Of a stretch of DNA of 56,550 nt, positions 8,416-17,862 are shown piece after piece. The stretch lies in the NCBI GenBank assembly GCA_021799715.1, contig JAJYZY010000001.1, positions 1 to 56,550 on the forward strand, read 5' to 3'. The position numbers were made by a program, and so were the translations under genes. The notes beneath the pieces were generated by a model. It did not search any database and was not told the origin of the DNA. It saw only the letters and a program-made list of their open reading frames with translations. The DNA comes from Planctomycetota bacterium (GTDB lineage: Bacteria; Planctomycetota; Phycisphaerae; WQYP01). Positions within the stretch are counted from its first letter, which is position 1, and every line of letters begins with the position of its first letter.

Positions 8416-11400
8416 ATGGCCATACTCGTCGCACTGAATCATGTAACCCATTATCGCTATGATCGGCTGGTTACCTTATCGCCGCAGGTGGTGCGCCTGC
8501 GACCGGCCCCGCACACCCGCACGCCCATTGTCAGTTATTCCATGCGCGTTGTTCCAGCTAAACATTTTGTCAATTGGCAACAGGATCCGTATGCCAATTA
8601 TCAGGCGCGGCTGGTATTTCCGGAACTGACCAGGGAATTCAGGGTGGAAGTGGACTTGGTAGCGGAAATGACCGTGATCAATCCCTTCGATTTTTTCCTG
8701 GAACCGGAAGCTGAGAATTATCCATTCACCTATGATCCGACGTCGAAGCGCGAACTGGCACCATATCTGGAGGTTGCCGCGCCCGGCCCCCTGTTGACGG
8801 AACTGATTCAATCATGCCGGAGAAAAGGGCTGCGCACCGCGGATTTTCTGGTGGAAATAAACACTAAAATCAACCATCTGCTTAAATATGTCATACGCAT
8901 GGAACCCGGCGTTCAGGGCGTGGAAGAAACGTTAACATGCCGCTCCGGCTCCTGCCGGGATTTTGCGTGGCTTCTGGTAAATTTATTCAGGCATTGCGGT
9001 CTGGCGGCGCGCTTTGTATCGGGTTATCTCATTCAATTGACCGCCGATGTTAAATCGTTGGACGGCCCGTCCGGCCCGGAGCGGGATTTTACCGATCTGC
9101 ACGCGTGGGTTGAAGTATTTCTTCCCGGTGCCGGATGGGTGGGCCTGGATGCCACCAGCGGATTATTCACCGGCGAGGGGCACATTCCGCTGGCCTGCAC
9201 GGCTGAACCATCGTCCGCAGCGCCTATTACCGGTGCCGTTGATGAGTGCGAGGCGGAATTTGATTTCAGCATGTCCGTGCGCCGCGTGCGTGAAGATCCG
9301 CGCGTGACCAAACCGTATACGGACGAACAATGGAAGAGTATTGAAGCCATGGGGCATCGGGTGGACGCGGTTCTGCAAAAGCAGGATGTCCGCCTGACCA
9401 TGGGTGGCGAGCCTACGTTCGTATCCGTTGACAATGTGGACGCGCCGGAATGGAACACAACCGCGCAGGGAACGCAAAAGCGGAAGCTTGCCGGCCAATT
9501 AATCAAGCGGCTGCATCGACGTTTTGCCCCCGGCGGCTTGCTGCATTACGGCATTGGGAAGTGGTATCCGGGGGAATCTCTGCCTCGCTGGTCGTTGGCG
9601 TGCTATTGGCGCAAAGATGGTCGGCCTATATGGAACGACCCTAAACTTATCGCTGATGATGGGGAACAGCATCATCATACGGACGGCACGGCGCGGAACT
9701 TCCTGAACCAATTGACTGATCGGCTGCGGGGGGATGTTTCTTTCTCGCATGCCTTGCCGGGCTTTGAGGATGTCTGGTATTACCTCTGGAAAGAAAGGCG
9801 GTTGCCGGTCAACGTGGATCCTCTGCAAAATAATCTGAAGAATGCCGAAGATCGCCAACGCATGGCTAAAATATTTGAACAGGGGCTGGACAAGGTCATT
9901 GGATACGCTTTGCCTTTAAGGCCCATTGGAGCGCCGGGTGAAGGAATCTGGCAAACCGGGGCCTGGTTCCTGCGGCCTGAAAGGTTATATTTAATTCCGG
10001 GCGATTCGCCCATGGGCCTGCGGCTGCCGTTGGATTCACTGCCGTGGGTTCCCGACAGTCAATATCCACATATTTATCCGCGCGATCCGATGGAGCCTCT
10101 GGCGGACTTACCCGACTTGCATGGCGGCCAAAGGTATCGGCGGGGCCGTGATGAGCCTGCCAGCGTGGCCCAATTCCGGCAGCAGGATTGGGCGCTTGCG
10201 GAAGAGGGGCTTGGCACAGCGCTGGAAGAATATCGCCGGCGCATGCGGGAAAATCCATCATGGAAGCCGGAGCCGGGGCAGGCCGCGCCGCATGTGGTGC
10301 GCACGGCGATTTGTGTTGAGCCGCGCAACGGCACCTTGAATATTTTTATGCCGCCGATGCGTTATATTGAGGATTATCTTGACCTTGTGGCGCGTATTGA
10401 AGAAACCGCCGCGGATTTGAATACCCCGGTGGTCGTGGAAGGCTATACGCCGCCCTATGATCCGCGCATTAAACATCTTAAGGTCACGCCCGATCCGGGC
10501 GTCATTGAAGTCAATATTCAGCCTGTAAATTCCTGGAATGAAGCGGTGGATGTCACCACCGGTCTTTATGAAGACGCCCACTTTTCCCGCCTCGGAACGG
10601 AAAAATTTATGCTGGACGGGCGGCATTCCGGCACCGGCGGCGGGAATCATATTGTTATCGGCGGCGATACGCCTGCGGATTCGCCGTTTCTGCGCCGCCC
10701 GGATTTACTTAAGAGTCTGGTGGCGTACTGGCATAATCACCCGTCGCTGTCCTATCTGTTTTCCGGTCTGTTCATCGGTCCGACCAGTCAGGCGCCGCGG
10801 GCCGATGAAGGCCGCCCGGAAATGATTTATGAATTGGAAATAGCGAGAAAAGAAATTCAGCGTCAGCAGGGCGATACGGCACCGCCCTGGCTGGTGGATC
10901 GTGTATTTAGGAATCTTTTAATTGATTTAACCGGCAATACCCACCGCGCCGAATTCTGCATTGACAAGCTCTATTCTCCGGATTCTTCCAGTGGACGCTT
11001 GGGGCTGGTGGAGTTCCGTGGTTTCGAAATGCCGCCGCACGCGCGGATGTCATTAACACAGCAATTGCTCTTGCGCACGCTGATCGCCAGATTCTGGGAT
11101 AAGCCCTACGACACCCCGCTGGTGCGGTGGGGCACGGAACTGCATGACCGATTCATGCTGCCTCATTTCGTCGCGGATGATTTTAACGAGGTGCTGCGCG
11201 ATGCCTCCGGCACCGGCTTTGATCTGCGGCCTGATTGGTTCGCGCCGCATTTTGAATTTCGTTTCCCCTTGTTGGGAGAAATTGATTCGGTGGCCGCCGG
11301 CGGCATGAAGCTCGAATTCCGACAGGCCATTGAACCGTGGAATGTCCTGGGTGAAGAGCCGGCAGGGGGCGGTACGGTGCGCTTTGTTGATTCGTCGGTG

Positions 11401-11814
11401 GAACGTCTGCAAATAAAGACGTTGGGCATGATCAACACCCGACACCAGCTTGCCGTCAATGGAGTATTGCTGCCCCTCCATTCCACCGGGCGCAACGGCG
11501 AATATATATCCGCCGTGCGTTACCGGGCATGGCAGCCTTCGGCGTGCCTGCATCCGACGATCCCGGTGCATACGCCGTTGGTTTTTGACGTGGTGGATAC
11601 CTGGAATGACCAGTCTGTGGCAGGTTGCGTCTATCATGTGTCGCATCCCGGTGGTCGTTCATTTGATCAATTTCCGGTCAATGCCTTTGAAGCTGAATCG
11701 CGTCGGATGGCCCGCTTCGTTAAATTCGGTCATACTCCGGGCGTCATCCGCCCGGGCAAGCTTGAACCGTCACTGGAATTTCCAATGACGCTGGACTTGC
11801 GACGGTGTTTTTAG
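8416..11814 (+). CDS. Transglutaminase-like protein fused to DUF2126
   Basis: 1132 aa. Residues ~1-290 form a transglutaminase N-domain plus core (Cys in CRSGSCRDFAWL, His in DLHAWVEVFLPG, Asp in GLDATSGL). Residues ~310-1132 are the DUF2126 region, with landmarks LTMGGEPTFVSVDN, GKWYPGESLPRW, SGTGGGNHIVIGG and LVEFRGFEMPPHARMS. The EFRGFEMP and GGGNHI segments resemble amidoligase/glutamine-synthetase-fold active-site patterns, and family knowledge places DUF2126 among predicted peptide-bond-forming or -cleaving enzymes. ATG 8416 is preceded by CGGAG. It is the largest gene in the block and intact over its whole length. Confidence 0.9.
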   Translation: MAILVALNHVTHYRYDRLVTLSPQVVRLRPAPHTRTPIVSYSMRVVPAKHFVNWQQDPYANYQARLVFPELTREFRVEVDLVAEMTVINPFDFFLEPEAENYPFTYDPTSKRELAPYLEVAAPGPLLTELIQSCRRKGLRTADFLVEINTKINHLLKYVIRMEPGVQGVEETLTCRSGSCRDFAWLLVNLFRHCGLAARFVSGYLIQLTADVKSLDGPSGPERDFTDLHAWVEVFLPGAGWVGLDATSGLFTGEGHIPLACTAEPSSAAPITGAVDECEAEFDFSMSVRRVREDPRVTKPYTDEQWKSIEAMGHRVDAVLQKQDVRLTMGGEPTFVSVDNVDAPEWNTTAQGTQKRKLAGQLIKRLHRRFAPGGLLHYGIGKWYPGESLPRWSLACYWRKDGRPIWNDPKLIADDGEQHHHTDGTARNFLNQLTDRLRGDVSFSHALPGFEDVWYYLWKERRLPVNVDPLQNNLKNAEDRQRMAKIFEQGLDKVIGYALPLRPIGAPGEGIWQTGAWFLRPERLYLIPGDSPMGLRLPLDSLPWVPDSQYPHIYPRDPMEPLADLPDLHGGQRYRRGRDEPASVAQFRQQDWALAEEGLGTALEEYRRRMRENPSWKPEPGQAAPHVVRTAICVEPRNGTLNIFMPPMRYIEDYLDLVARIEETAADLNTPVVVEGYTPPYDPRIKHLKVTPDPGVIEVNIQPVNSWNEAVDVTTGLYEDAHFSRLGTEKFMLDGRHSGTGGGNHIVIGGDTPADSPFLRRPDLLKSLVAYWHNHPSLSYLFSGLFIGPTSQAPRADEGRPEMIYELEIARKEIQRQQGDTAPPWLVDRVFRNLLIDLTGNTHRAEFCIDKLYSPDSSSGRLGLVEFRGFEMPPHARMSLTQQLLLRTLIARFWDKPYDTPLVRWGTELHDRFMLPHFVADDFNEVLRDASGTGFDLRPDWFAPHFEFRFPLLGEIDSVAAGGMKLEFRQAIEPWNVLGEEPAGGGTVRFVDSSVERLQIKTLGMINTRHQLAVNGVLLPLHSTGRNGEYISAVRYRAWQPSACLHPTIPVHTPLVFDVVDTWNDQSVAGCVYHVSHPGGRSFDQFPVNAFEAESRRMARFVKFGHTPGVIRPGKLEPSLEFPMTLDLRRCF

Positions 11815-11863
11815 CGGGTTTGCGGTACAATAATCGGTACCATTGCGTTTGAGTGAAAGGTGT

Positions 11864-14434
11864 ATGACACAGCAACAGGAACAGATTTCATCGCCGCTCA
11901 ATGCCGTGGACAGCCGATTGTATTCCTCCTATGCGCCAGCGCCGGGCCTTTACGATGAAATGATGGATTCGCAGGGTGCCGTGCGGCCGCACTGGCAGAT
12001 GTTTCTAAATCTGCTGGATGATTTGGGGCCGGTGGAGTTGCATCACCGCTGGGAGACGGCACGGCAATTGATTCATGACAACGGCGTAACTTACAACGTA
12101 TATGGTGATCCAGCCGGAATGGACCGCCCGTGGCATTTGGATTCACTTCCAGTGCTTTTTTCCGCTGCGGAGTGGTCCAATCTCCAAGCCGGTGTTGCCC
12201 AGCGTTCACGCCTGCTCGATGCGCTGCTTGATGACCTCTATGGCCCGCAACGCCTGCTTGCTGAAAAAATAATTCCTCCCGAACTGGTATTTGGCCACGG
12301 CGGCTTCCTAAGACCCCTGCATGGCGTGGCCGTTCCGGGTGCCCGCCGGCTGCACACCTATGCCGCCGATGTGGGGCGGGGGCCTGACGGCCGATTTGTC
12401 GTTTTGATGGATCGCACACAGGCTCCGTCGGGAACGGGATATACGCTGGAAAACCGGATGGTTATTTCGCGCGCTCTGCCGGATGTGTTTCGTGATTGCC
12501 GTGTGAGCCGACTGGCGACATTTTTCCGTCGCTTCCGTGAAACGCTCAAATCCCTGTCGCATCGGGAAAATCCCCGCATTGTGCTGCTGACGCCGGGGCC
12601 TTATAACGAAACATATTTTGAACATGCCTATCTGGCGCGGTATTTGGGTTATACACTTGTGGAAGGCGCCGATCTGATTGTCCGGGATAATTATGTATAT
12701 CTTAAAATGCTCGGCGGCTTGCAGCGCGTGGATGTTATTTTACGCCGCCAGGATGACGACTTTTGCGATCCGCTGGAACTGCGCGCTGATTCCGCGTTGG
12801 GTGTTCCGGGGCTTGTGCAGGCGGTCTATTCGGGAAATGTCGCGGTGGCCAATGCCCTGGGATCCGGCCTGGCGGAAACTCCGGCCTTGATGATGTTTCT
12901 TCCCGCGATCTGCCGGTACCTGTTCAGTGAAGATTTAATGCTTCCCTCCGTCGATTCGTTCTGGTGCGGAAATCTCCAAGCCCGGCAATATGTTCTGGAC
13001 AATCTTCCGCGCATGGTGATCAAATCGGCGTTTGTCGCAAGTCGGGAGAAGCCGGTATTCGCGCGCAACTTATCCCAGCATGACCTTGAAAAGCTCCGTG
13101 CGGGGATTCTGGCTTCGCCGTGGAATTATATCGGCGAACATTACGTCGAATTATCCACCGCGCCGGTGCTGGTGGAAGATCGGGTACTGCCGCGCCATCT
13201 GATTTTGCGTCTTCACGCCGCGAGTGTGGAAGATGGGTACACAGTTATGCCCGGAGGCCTGGCCAGATTCTCCGGCTCGGCGGATTCGATGATTGTGTCC
13301 ATGCAGCGGGGCGGCGGTTCCAAGGATGCCTGGATTCTCTCGGATGGGCCGGTGGATTCATTCAGCTTTCTTCAACCGCCCGGGCAGCCGGTGATGATTT
13401 CCCGCGCCGGCGGTGATCTGCCCAGCCGCGTAGCGGATAATTTGTTCTGGCTGGGGCGATATGCGGAGCGGGCACAGGCCAATGCGCGCCTGGCGCGGGG
13501 TATCGTTATCAGGCTCATTGATCAAAATTTTGACTCTACCGCCGAACTTCCCACGCTGATGTCCGCCCTGGCTAAGCAGACCATGTATGTCGAACCGGAA
13601 GGGCGGCAAGGTTCTGCGGACGGCAAGCTTGTTGAGATATTGTTGCGCAATGCGCATGTCAACAGTTTTTTCGCCACCCTGCAGTCGATCTATCGCATTG
13701 CGGCCCTCGTGCGTGATCGCATGTCGCTGGATATCTGGCGGATCATCAACCGTCTGGATGAGGACTTTCCCCGCGCTGACCGGGCCGATCCGGCGCTTTT
13801 AGATATTCTGCCCGCGTTGGATCGCCTGATTATCACTTTTGCCGCCTTTGACGGCCTGACCATGGAATCCATGACCCGCAGCTATGCCTGGCGATTTTTG
13901 GATATCGGCCGCCGCATAGAGCGCGCCATCGGCACCTTGACCGTGCTGGCGGAAACACTGGTCTCCGTGGTAGACCGTGAAGGTCCGCTTCTGGAATCGG
14001 TTCTGGAAATTGCCGACTCCATTATTACATATCGCCGCCGCTACACCACCAACCTGCAGGTTCCGCCGGTGTTGGATATGCTTCTGGCCGATGAAAGCAA
14101 TCCGCGCTCCGCCGCCTTTCAGTTGGTGCGCTTGCAGGAACATCTTGCTTCGCTGACCGGCGATGCTGGCGGGGCGGGTCTGTCCGCCCCCGAACGCATT
14201 GTATTGCGGCTGCTGACGGACATGCGCCTCGCGGATATGACCACATTGGGCCGGACGGGTGATGCCGATCAGAAACCCCGGCGGGAACATCTTTACAGGC
14301 TGCTGAAAATATGGATTGAAGAGTTGCGGATGCTTTCCGATGTCATCAGCCGCGCATATCTGGTGCATGTTTCCGAATCACGGCAGTTGGGCTTCCAACT
14401 TGCCGCCCCGGCGACTCCCGCCGCCGATTCATAG
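11864..14434 (+). CDS. Fused circularly permuted ATP-grasp and alpha-E protein
   Basis: 856 aa. The first ~490 residues are a second circularly permuted ATP-grasp (DNGVTYNVYGDP, SGTGYTLENRMV, LTPGPYNETYFEH, ILRRQDDDFCDP, MQRGGGSKDAWIL). After a short linker, residues ~520-850 are an alpha-E domain that opens with ADNLFWLGRYAERAQANARL. In the upstream half of the block these two domains are separate genes, so this is a direct fusion of known partners. ATG 11864 is chosen because GAAAGG lies just upstream; the frame is open to a TTG at 11843 without a binding site. The ATP-grasp half diverges clearly from the 4744 paralogue and is not a recent copy. Confidence 0.92.
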   Translation: MTQQQEQISSPLNAVDSRLYSSYAPAPGLYDEMMDSQGAVRPHWQMFLNLLDDLGPVELHHRWETARQLIHDNGVTYNVYGDPAGMDRPWHLDSLPVLFSAAEWSNLQAGVAQRSRLLDALLDDLYGPQRLLAEKIIPPELVFGHGGFLRPLHGVAVPGARRLHTYAADVGRGPDGRFVVLMDRTQAPSGTGYTLENRMVISRALPDVFRDCRVSRLATFFRRFRETLKSLSHRENPRIVLLTPGPYNETYFEHAYLARYLGYTLVEGADLIVRDNYVYLKMLGGLQRVDVILRRQDDDFCDPLELRADSALGVPGLVQAVYSGNVAVANALGSGLAETPALMMFLPAICRYLFSEDLMLPSVDSFWCGNLQARQYVLDNLPRMVIKSAFVASREKPVFARNLSQHDLEKLRAGILASPWNYIGEHYVELSTAPVLVEDRVLPRHLILRLHAASVEDGYTVMPGGLARFSGSADSMIVSMQRGGGSKDAWILSDGPVDSFSFLQPPGQPVMISRAGGDLPSRVADNLFWLGRYAERAQANARLARGIVIRLIDQNFDSTAELPTLMSALAKQTMYVEPEGRQGSADGKLVEILLRNAHVNSFFATLQSIYRIAALVRDRMSLDIWRIINRLDEDFPRADRADPALLDILPALDRLIITFAAFDGLTMESMTRSYAWRFLDIGRRIERAIGTLTVLAETLVSVVDREGPLLESVLEIADSIITYRRRYTTNLQVPPVLDMLLADESNPRSAAFQLVRLQEHLASLTGDAGGAGLSAPERIVLRLLTDMRLADMTTLGRTGDADQKPRREHLYRLLKIWIEELRMLSDVISRAYLVHVSESRQLGFQLAAPATPAADS

Positions 14435-14472
14435 CGCTGTGGAATGAAAATAATGGCTATTGGAGTCTGTTG

Positions 14473-15345
14473 ATGCCGGTTTATAAAATTAAACATATCA
14501 CGCGCTATCGCTACGAGCAGCCGGTGACGATCTGCCATCATATTGCGCATCTATTGCCGCGGGAGGCTCCCCGGCATCTTTGGAGTTTTGCAGATTTGGA
14601 AATTTCCCCATCTGCGGTGCGCACGGATCGTTTGGATTATTTCGGCAATCGGCAGACATTCTTCAGTATTCAGGAGCCGCATCGCGAATTGCTGGTGACC
14701 TCCCGCAGTGAAGTTGATATTCTGCCGCCATCAACCGGAATGCTGTTTTCCAATCAGCCCTGGGAACAGGCGCGGGATGGCTTATGGAATATTCCGTCGC
14801 CGGATTTTGGCGGCGTCATACAGTTTACGTTTGAGTCCACTAAAATTGCGCAGCCGCCGGAGGCGGCGCGGTATGCCGCCGAGTCTTTTACACCCGGTCG
14901 CCCGGTGATGGAAGCTCTGGCGGACCTCATGGCACGGATTCACCAAGACTTTGAATTTGACTCTTCCGCTACCACGGTCGGTACCAGCGTGGCGGAAGTG
15001 CTTCGCCATCGCAAGGGCGTATGCCAGGATTTTGCCCATCTGGGAATCGCATGTCTGCGGTCAATGGGATTCGCCGCGCGCTATATTTCCGGATATTTAC
15101 TTACATTGCCGCCGCCTGGAAAGCCACGCATGGTCGGTACTGATGCCTCGCATGCCTGGCTTGCCGTTTACGTGCCTGAGCTGGGCTGGCTGGAATTCGA
15201 TCCAACCAATAATATGGTCCCGGCGGAACGCCATATCACCATCGCGCATGGACGTGATTTTTCCGATGTTTCACCCCTGCGCGGCGTGATACTCGGCGGT
15301 GGTAAACATGCGGTGCATGTTTCCGTTGATGTGGCCGCCGCTTGA
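14473..15345 (+). CDS. Transglutaminase-like cysteine protein
   Basis: 290 aa, with a beta-rich N-terminal domain (IKHITRYRYEQPVTICHHIAHLLP) and a transglutaminase core whose Cys (KGVCQDFAHLG), His (ASHAWLAVYVP) and Asp (EFDPTNNM) are intact. It is the last of three transglutaminase-like domains in the block and closest in layout to the one at 7342, but lacks the glutamine tail. A TTG immediately precedes the ATG in frame; ATG is taken as start. It ends ten bases before the start of the SRAP gene. Confidence 0.92.
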   Translation: MPVYKIKHITRYRYEQPVTICHHIAHLLPREAPRHLWSFADLEISPSAVRTDRLDYFGNRQTFFSIQEPHRELLVTSRSEVDILPPSTGMLFSNQPWEQARDGLWNIPSPDFGGVIQFTFESTKIAQPPEAARYAAESFTPGRPVMEALADLMARIHQDFEFDSSATTVGTSVAEVLRHRKGVCQDFAHLGIACLRSMGFAARYISGYLLTLPPPGKPRMVGTDASHAWLAVYVPELGWLEFDPTNNMVPAERHITIAHGRDFSDVSPLRGVILGGGKHAVHVSVDVAAA

Positions 15346-15355
15346 GGACATGACC

Positions 15356-16039
15356 ATGTGCGGACGGTTCACCCTGGCCAATCCGGCGGCGGCATTTAAC
15401 GCCATGCCGTGGCTGCGCGACGTGCCACCTATATCACCCCGCTACAACATTGCCCCAGGACAGCGGACGCTTATTATTTGCGACCAATCCGGCCCGGAGG
15501 TTCGACTGGCGGCCTGGGGTTTGCGCAAAACTTGGGACACGACAAAGCGCGATCTTCTTATTAATGCCCGCTCGGAAAAGGTACTCGAAACGCCCAGTTT
15601 TTCCGAATCCTTCCGTCATCGGCGCTGTGTGATTCCCGCTGACGGATTTTATGAATGGCGAAAATCTTCCACCTCCGCTGAGCCGCATTTTTTCAGGCTC
15701 ACGGGTGCCGCGCCATTCTGCTTCGCGGGGTTGTATGAGGGCGACGGGGATTCATTGAAGTTCGTAGTGCTGACAACCGCAGCCAATTCACTGGTGAAGC
15801 GCGTTCATTTGCGCATGCCGGTCATGCTTGCGCCAGCGGATGCCATGGCTTATATGTCCACGCCTCCGGACGCCCCTGAAATGCGACAGTTTTTCCAGCC
15901 TGTTCCAGCGTGCCGCATGGAGTCATATCGCGTTAACCCGCTGGTAAATCGGATTGAAAATGATTTTCCGGCCTGCATGGAATTGTACAAACCGGTTTCC
16001 GAAGGCCAGGGGGATTTGTTTTCGCACGGGCCCGAATAG
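15356..16039 (+). CDS. SRAP/HMCES-family protein (YedK-like)
   Basis: 227 aa. The family forms a covalent thiazolidine link between its Cys2 and abasic sites in single-stranded DNA, shielding them during replication, and can self-process. The key residues are visible: MCGRFTL at the N-terminus (catalytic Cys2), INARSEK, the glutamate in GFYEWRK and the histidine in VHLRMPVML. The start decides activity: ATG 15356 puts Cys at position 2 and lies eight bases after GAGG, while the in-frame ATG 15350 would bury the cysteine and sits too close to the binding site. It appears cotranscribed with the transglutaminase gene. Confidence 0.93.
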   Translation: MCGRFTLANPAAAFNAMPWLRDVPPISPRYNIAPGQRTLIICDQSGPEVRLAAWGLRKTWDTTKRDLLINARSEKVLETPSFSESFRHRRCVIPADGFYEWRKSSTSAEPHFFRLTGAAPFCFAGLYEGDGDSLKFVVLTTAANSLVKRVHLRMPVMLAPADAMAYMSTPPDAPEMRQFFQPVPACRMESYRVNPLVNRIENDFPACMELYKPVSEGQGDLFSHGPE

Positions 16040-16218
16040 CCGGTCTAACTTTGGGCCGCCTGCCGCGAGGTGCGGGAATCAAATAGACCAATGTCTATCA
16101 ATCCGGGTATCGCGCGCTGTCTCCAGCATCTCTGACATGCGGCCCGGATTTGCCCTGCAATCAACCATAAACTTGATCGTTGGTTATAATACTGGTGGAA
16201 GAAAAAGGAATGCTTAAA

Positions 16219-16566
16219 ATGGCAAAAAAAGTCAAATTGATGGATTTCACACGCCGTAAGTGCAAGGCCTGCGAAGGCGGGGTAAAACCGTACTCTGAGC
16301 AACAGATCGGAAAGCTCCTGAAATCAATTCCTGATTGGGAATTCAGCAACGGTACGCTAGTTCGGACGTTTGAATTCATGAACTTTTACCAGACCATGGC
16401 ATTTGTGAATGCCGTCGCATGGCTGGCAAACTTGGAGAACCATCATCCGGATTTGGAGATTGGCTACAGTCGCTGCGTGATACGCTACAGCACACACGCG
16501 ATTGGGGGTATATCTGAAAATGATTTTATTTGTGCCGCCAAGATCAATACGATTCTGGCGGTGTAA
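16219..16566 (+). CDS. phhB: Pterin-4a-carbinolamine dehydratase
   Basis: 115 aa, the usual size. The enzyme dehydrates 4a-hydroxytetrahydrobiopterin, recycling the cofactor of aromatic amino acid hydroxylases. The active-site motif ENHHPDLEIGYSRC is intact, and the N-terminal CKACEGG segment is common in bacterial members. ATG 16219 is preferred: AAGGA lies nine bases upstream, whereas ATG 16210 sits directly on that site. No hydroxylase gene is nearby, so it may act in another pterin context. The downstream glycosyltransferase begins 24 bases later. Confidence 0.9.
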   Translation: MAKKVKLMDFTRRKCKACEGGVKPYSEQQIGKLLKSIPDWEFSNGTLVRTFEFMNFYQTMAFVNAVAWLANLENHHPDLEIGYSRCVIRYSTHAIGGISENDFICAAKINTILAV

Positions 16567-16590
16567 TGGATGTGTCCGGAGAAGGAAGTT

Positions 16591-17853
16591 ATGTCCGAAG
16601 CGCCTGTAAAAAAGCGTAAAGTGCTGATTCTTTCCGCCTCCGCCGGTACCGGGCATGTGCGGGCCGCCGATGCGCTGTTGAAGATATGTCAAAACCATCC
16701 CGGGGTGGGGGAAGTGCAGCATTGGGATATGTTGAAATACACCACGCGGCTATTTCGGCATATCTATTCGCAGGTATATCTGGATTTAATCAACAAGGCA
16801 CCGCGCATGCTGGGCTGGATTTACGATACGTTTGATACGCCGTGGCGAAATGAAAAGATGCGCATGGCGTTTGAGAAATTCAATGCCGGTCCGTTCCTCA
16901 AGGCCGCCATGGCCTTTGAGCCGGATCACATTATCTGCACGCATTTTACCCCGGCGAGTCTCCTGGGATGGTTGTATGAAAAGGGTAAAATTCCCGTAAA
17001 ACCCGCCATTGTGGTCACGGATTATGACTGTCATGCCATGTGGCTCAACCGTACCTATCAGCAATACTTTGTTCTCCTGGATGAAACCCGTGAGTTTCTG
17101 GCGCAGTTGGGAATTGATCCCGGCCGCATCACCATGTCCGGCATTCCAATTGATCCGGTGTTCATGGAGCGGAAATCGCGGGCGTCGGTGTGCCGCAAAC
17201 TTGGCCTCGCGGATGATCTATTTACCATTATGGTCTCAGCCGGTGGTTACGGTGTCGGCCCGGTCGAGGCCCTGTTGACGGAGTTGTTGAAAATCAAGCG
17301 TCCAGTTCAACTTGTCGTGATCGCCGGCCGAAGCGAAGAACTCAAGCGGCATTTGGATCAGCTTGCGGCGCGGCAAAATCGCGATTCCGCGGCACGGGTT
17401 GTTCCCGTTGGCTTTACCGCGTTGATGGATGAATATATGGCCGCGGCCGACATGCTGCTGGGTAAACCCGGCGGCTTGACCACCAGCGAGGCCATGGCGA
17501 GGAATCTCCCGCTATGCATCGTTAATCCCATTCCCGGTCAGGAAGAACGTAATTCCGCGCATCTGCTTGAAATGGGAGTCGCCATTCGCAGCAACAACCT
17601 GCCGACATTGGCCTGGAAAATTCAACAACTCATCGACGATCCGCAGCGGTTGTCGCGCATGCGCGAAAATACGCGAATGCTGGCCCATCCGGAGGCCGCG
17701 CAGACCATCGTCAACACCGTTCTCAGTCTGCCGCTGGAGCCTGACACCGACGATCCGCCGAAGCGGCAGTTATTTTTTTCAGGCCGTTGGAAAAGATCAC
17801 GCCTGTTGCGCAAGCGGCGTCTGGGCAGAGTTAATCCGGCCAACGTTTCCTGA
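16591..17853 (+). CDS. MGDG synthase/UgtP-like glycosyltransferase
   Basis: 420 aa, GT-B fold glycosyltransferase of family GT28. Its N-terminal half matches the monogalactosyldiacylglycerol synthase domain (LILSASAGTGHVRAADAL, then DHIICTHFTPASLLGWL and VVTDYDCHAMWL). Its C-terminal half has the UDP-sugar-binding segments MVSAGGYGVGP and GKPGGLTTSEAMA. Family members add galactose or glucose to diacylglycerol at the inner membrane; sugar and lipid cannot be specified here. ATG 16591 follows GAAGGAAGTT. It runs to ten bases before queA. Confidence 0.9.
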   Translation: MSEAPVKKRKVLILSASAGTGHVRAADALLKICQNHPGVGEVQHWDMLKYTTRLFRHIYSQVYLDLINKAPRMLGWIYDTFDTPWRNEKMRMAFEKFNAGPFLKAAMAFEPDHIICTHFTPASLLGWLYEKGKIPVKPAIVVTDYDCHAMWLNRTYQQYFVLLDETREFLAQLGIDPGRITMSGIPIDPVFMERKSRASVCRKLGLADDLFTIMVSAGGYGVGPVEALLTELLKIKRPVQLVVIAGRSEELKRHLDQLAARQNRDSAARVVPVGFTALMDEYMAAADMLLGKPGGLTTSEAMARNLPLCIVNPIPGQEERNSAHLLEMGVAIRSNNLPTLAWKIQQLIDDPQRLSRMRENTRMLAHPEAAQTIVNTVLSLPLEPDTDDPPKRQLFFSGRWKRSRLLRKRRLGRVNPANVS

Positions 17854-17862
17854 TCGTGACGC

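Noticed and set aside
11053..11646. 197-aa minus-strand frame
   Set aside because: Lies wholly inside the DUF2126 gene on the opposite strand and has no ribosome binding site or known motif.
13799..14368. 189-aa minus-strand frame
   Set aside because: Antisense shadow of the alpha-E domain in the fused gene.
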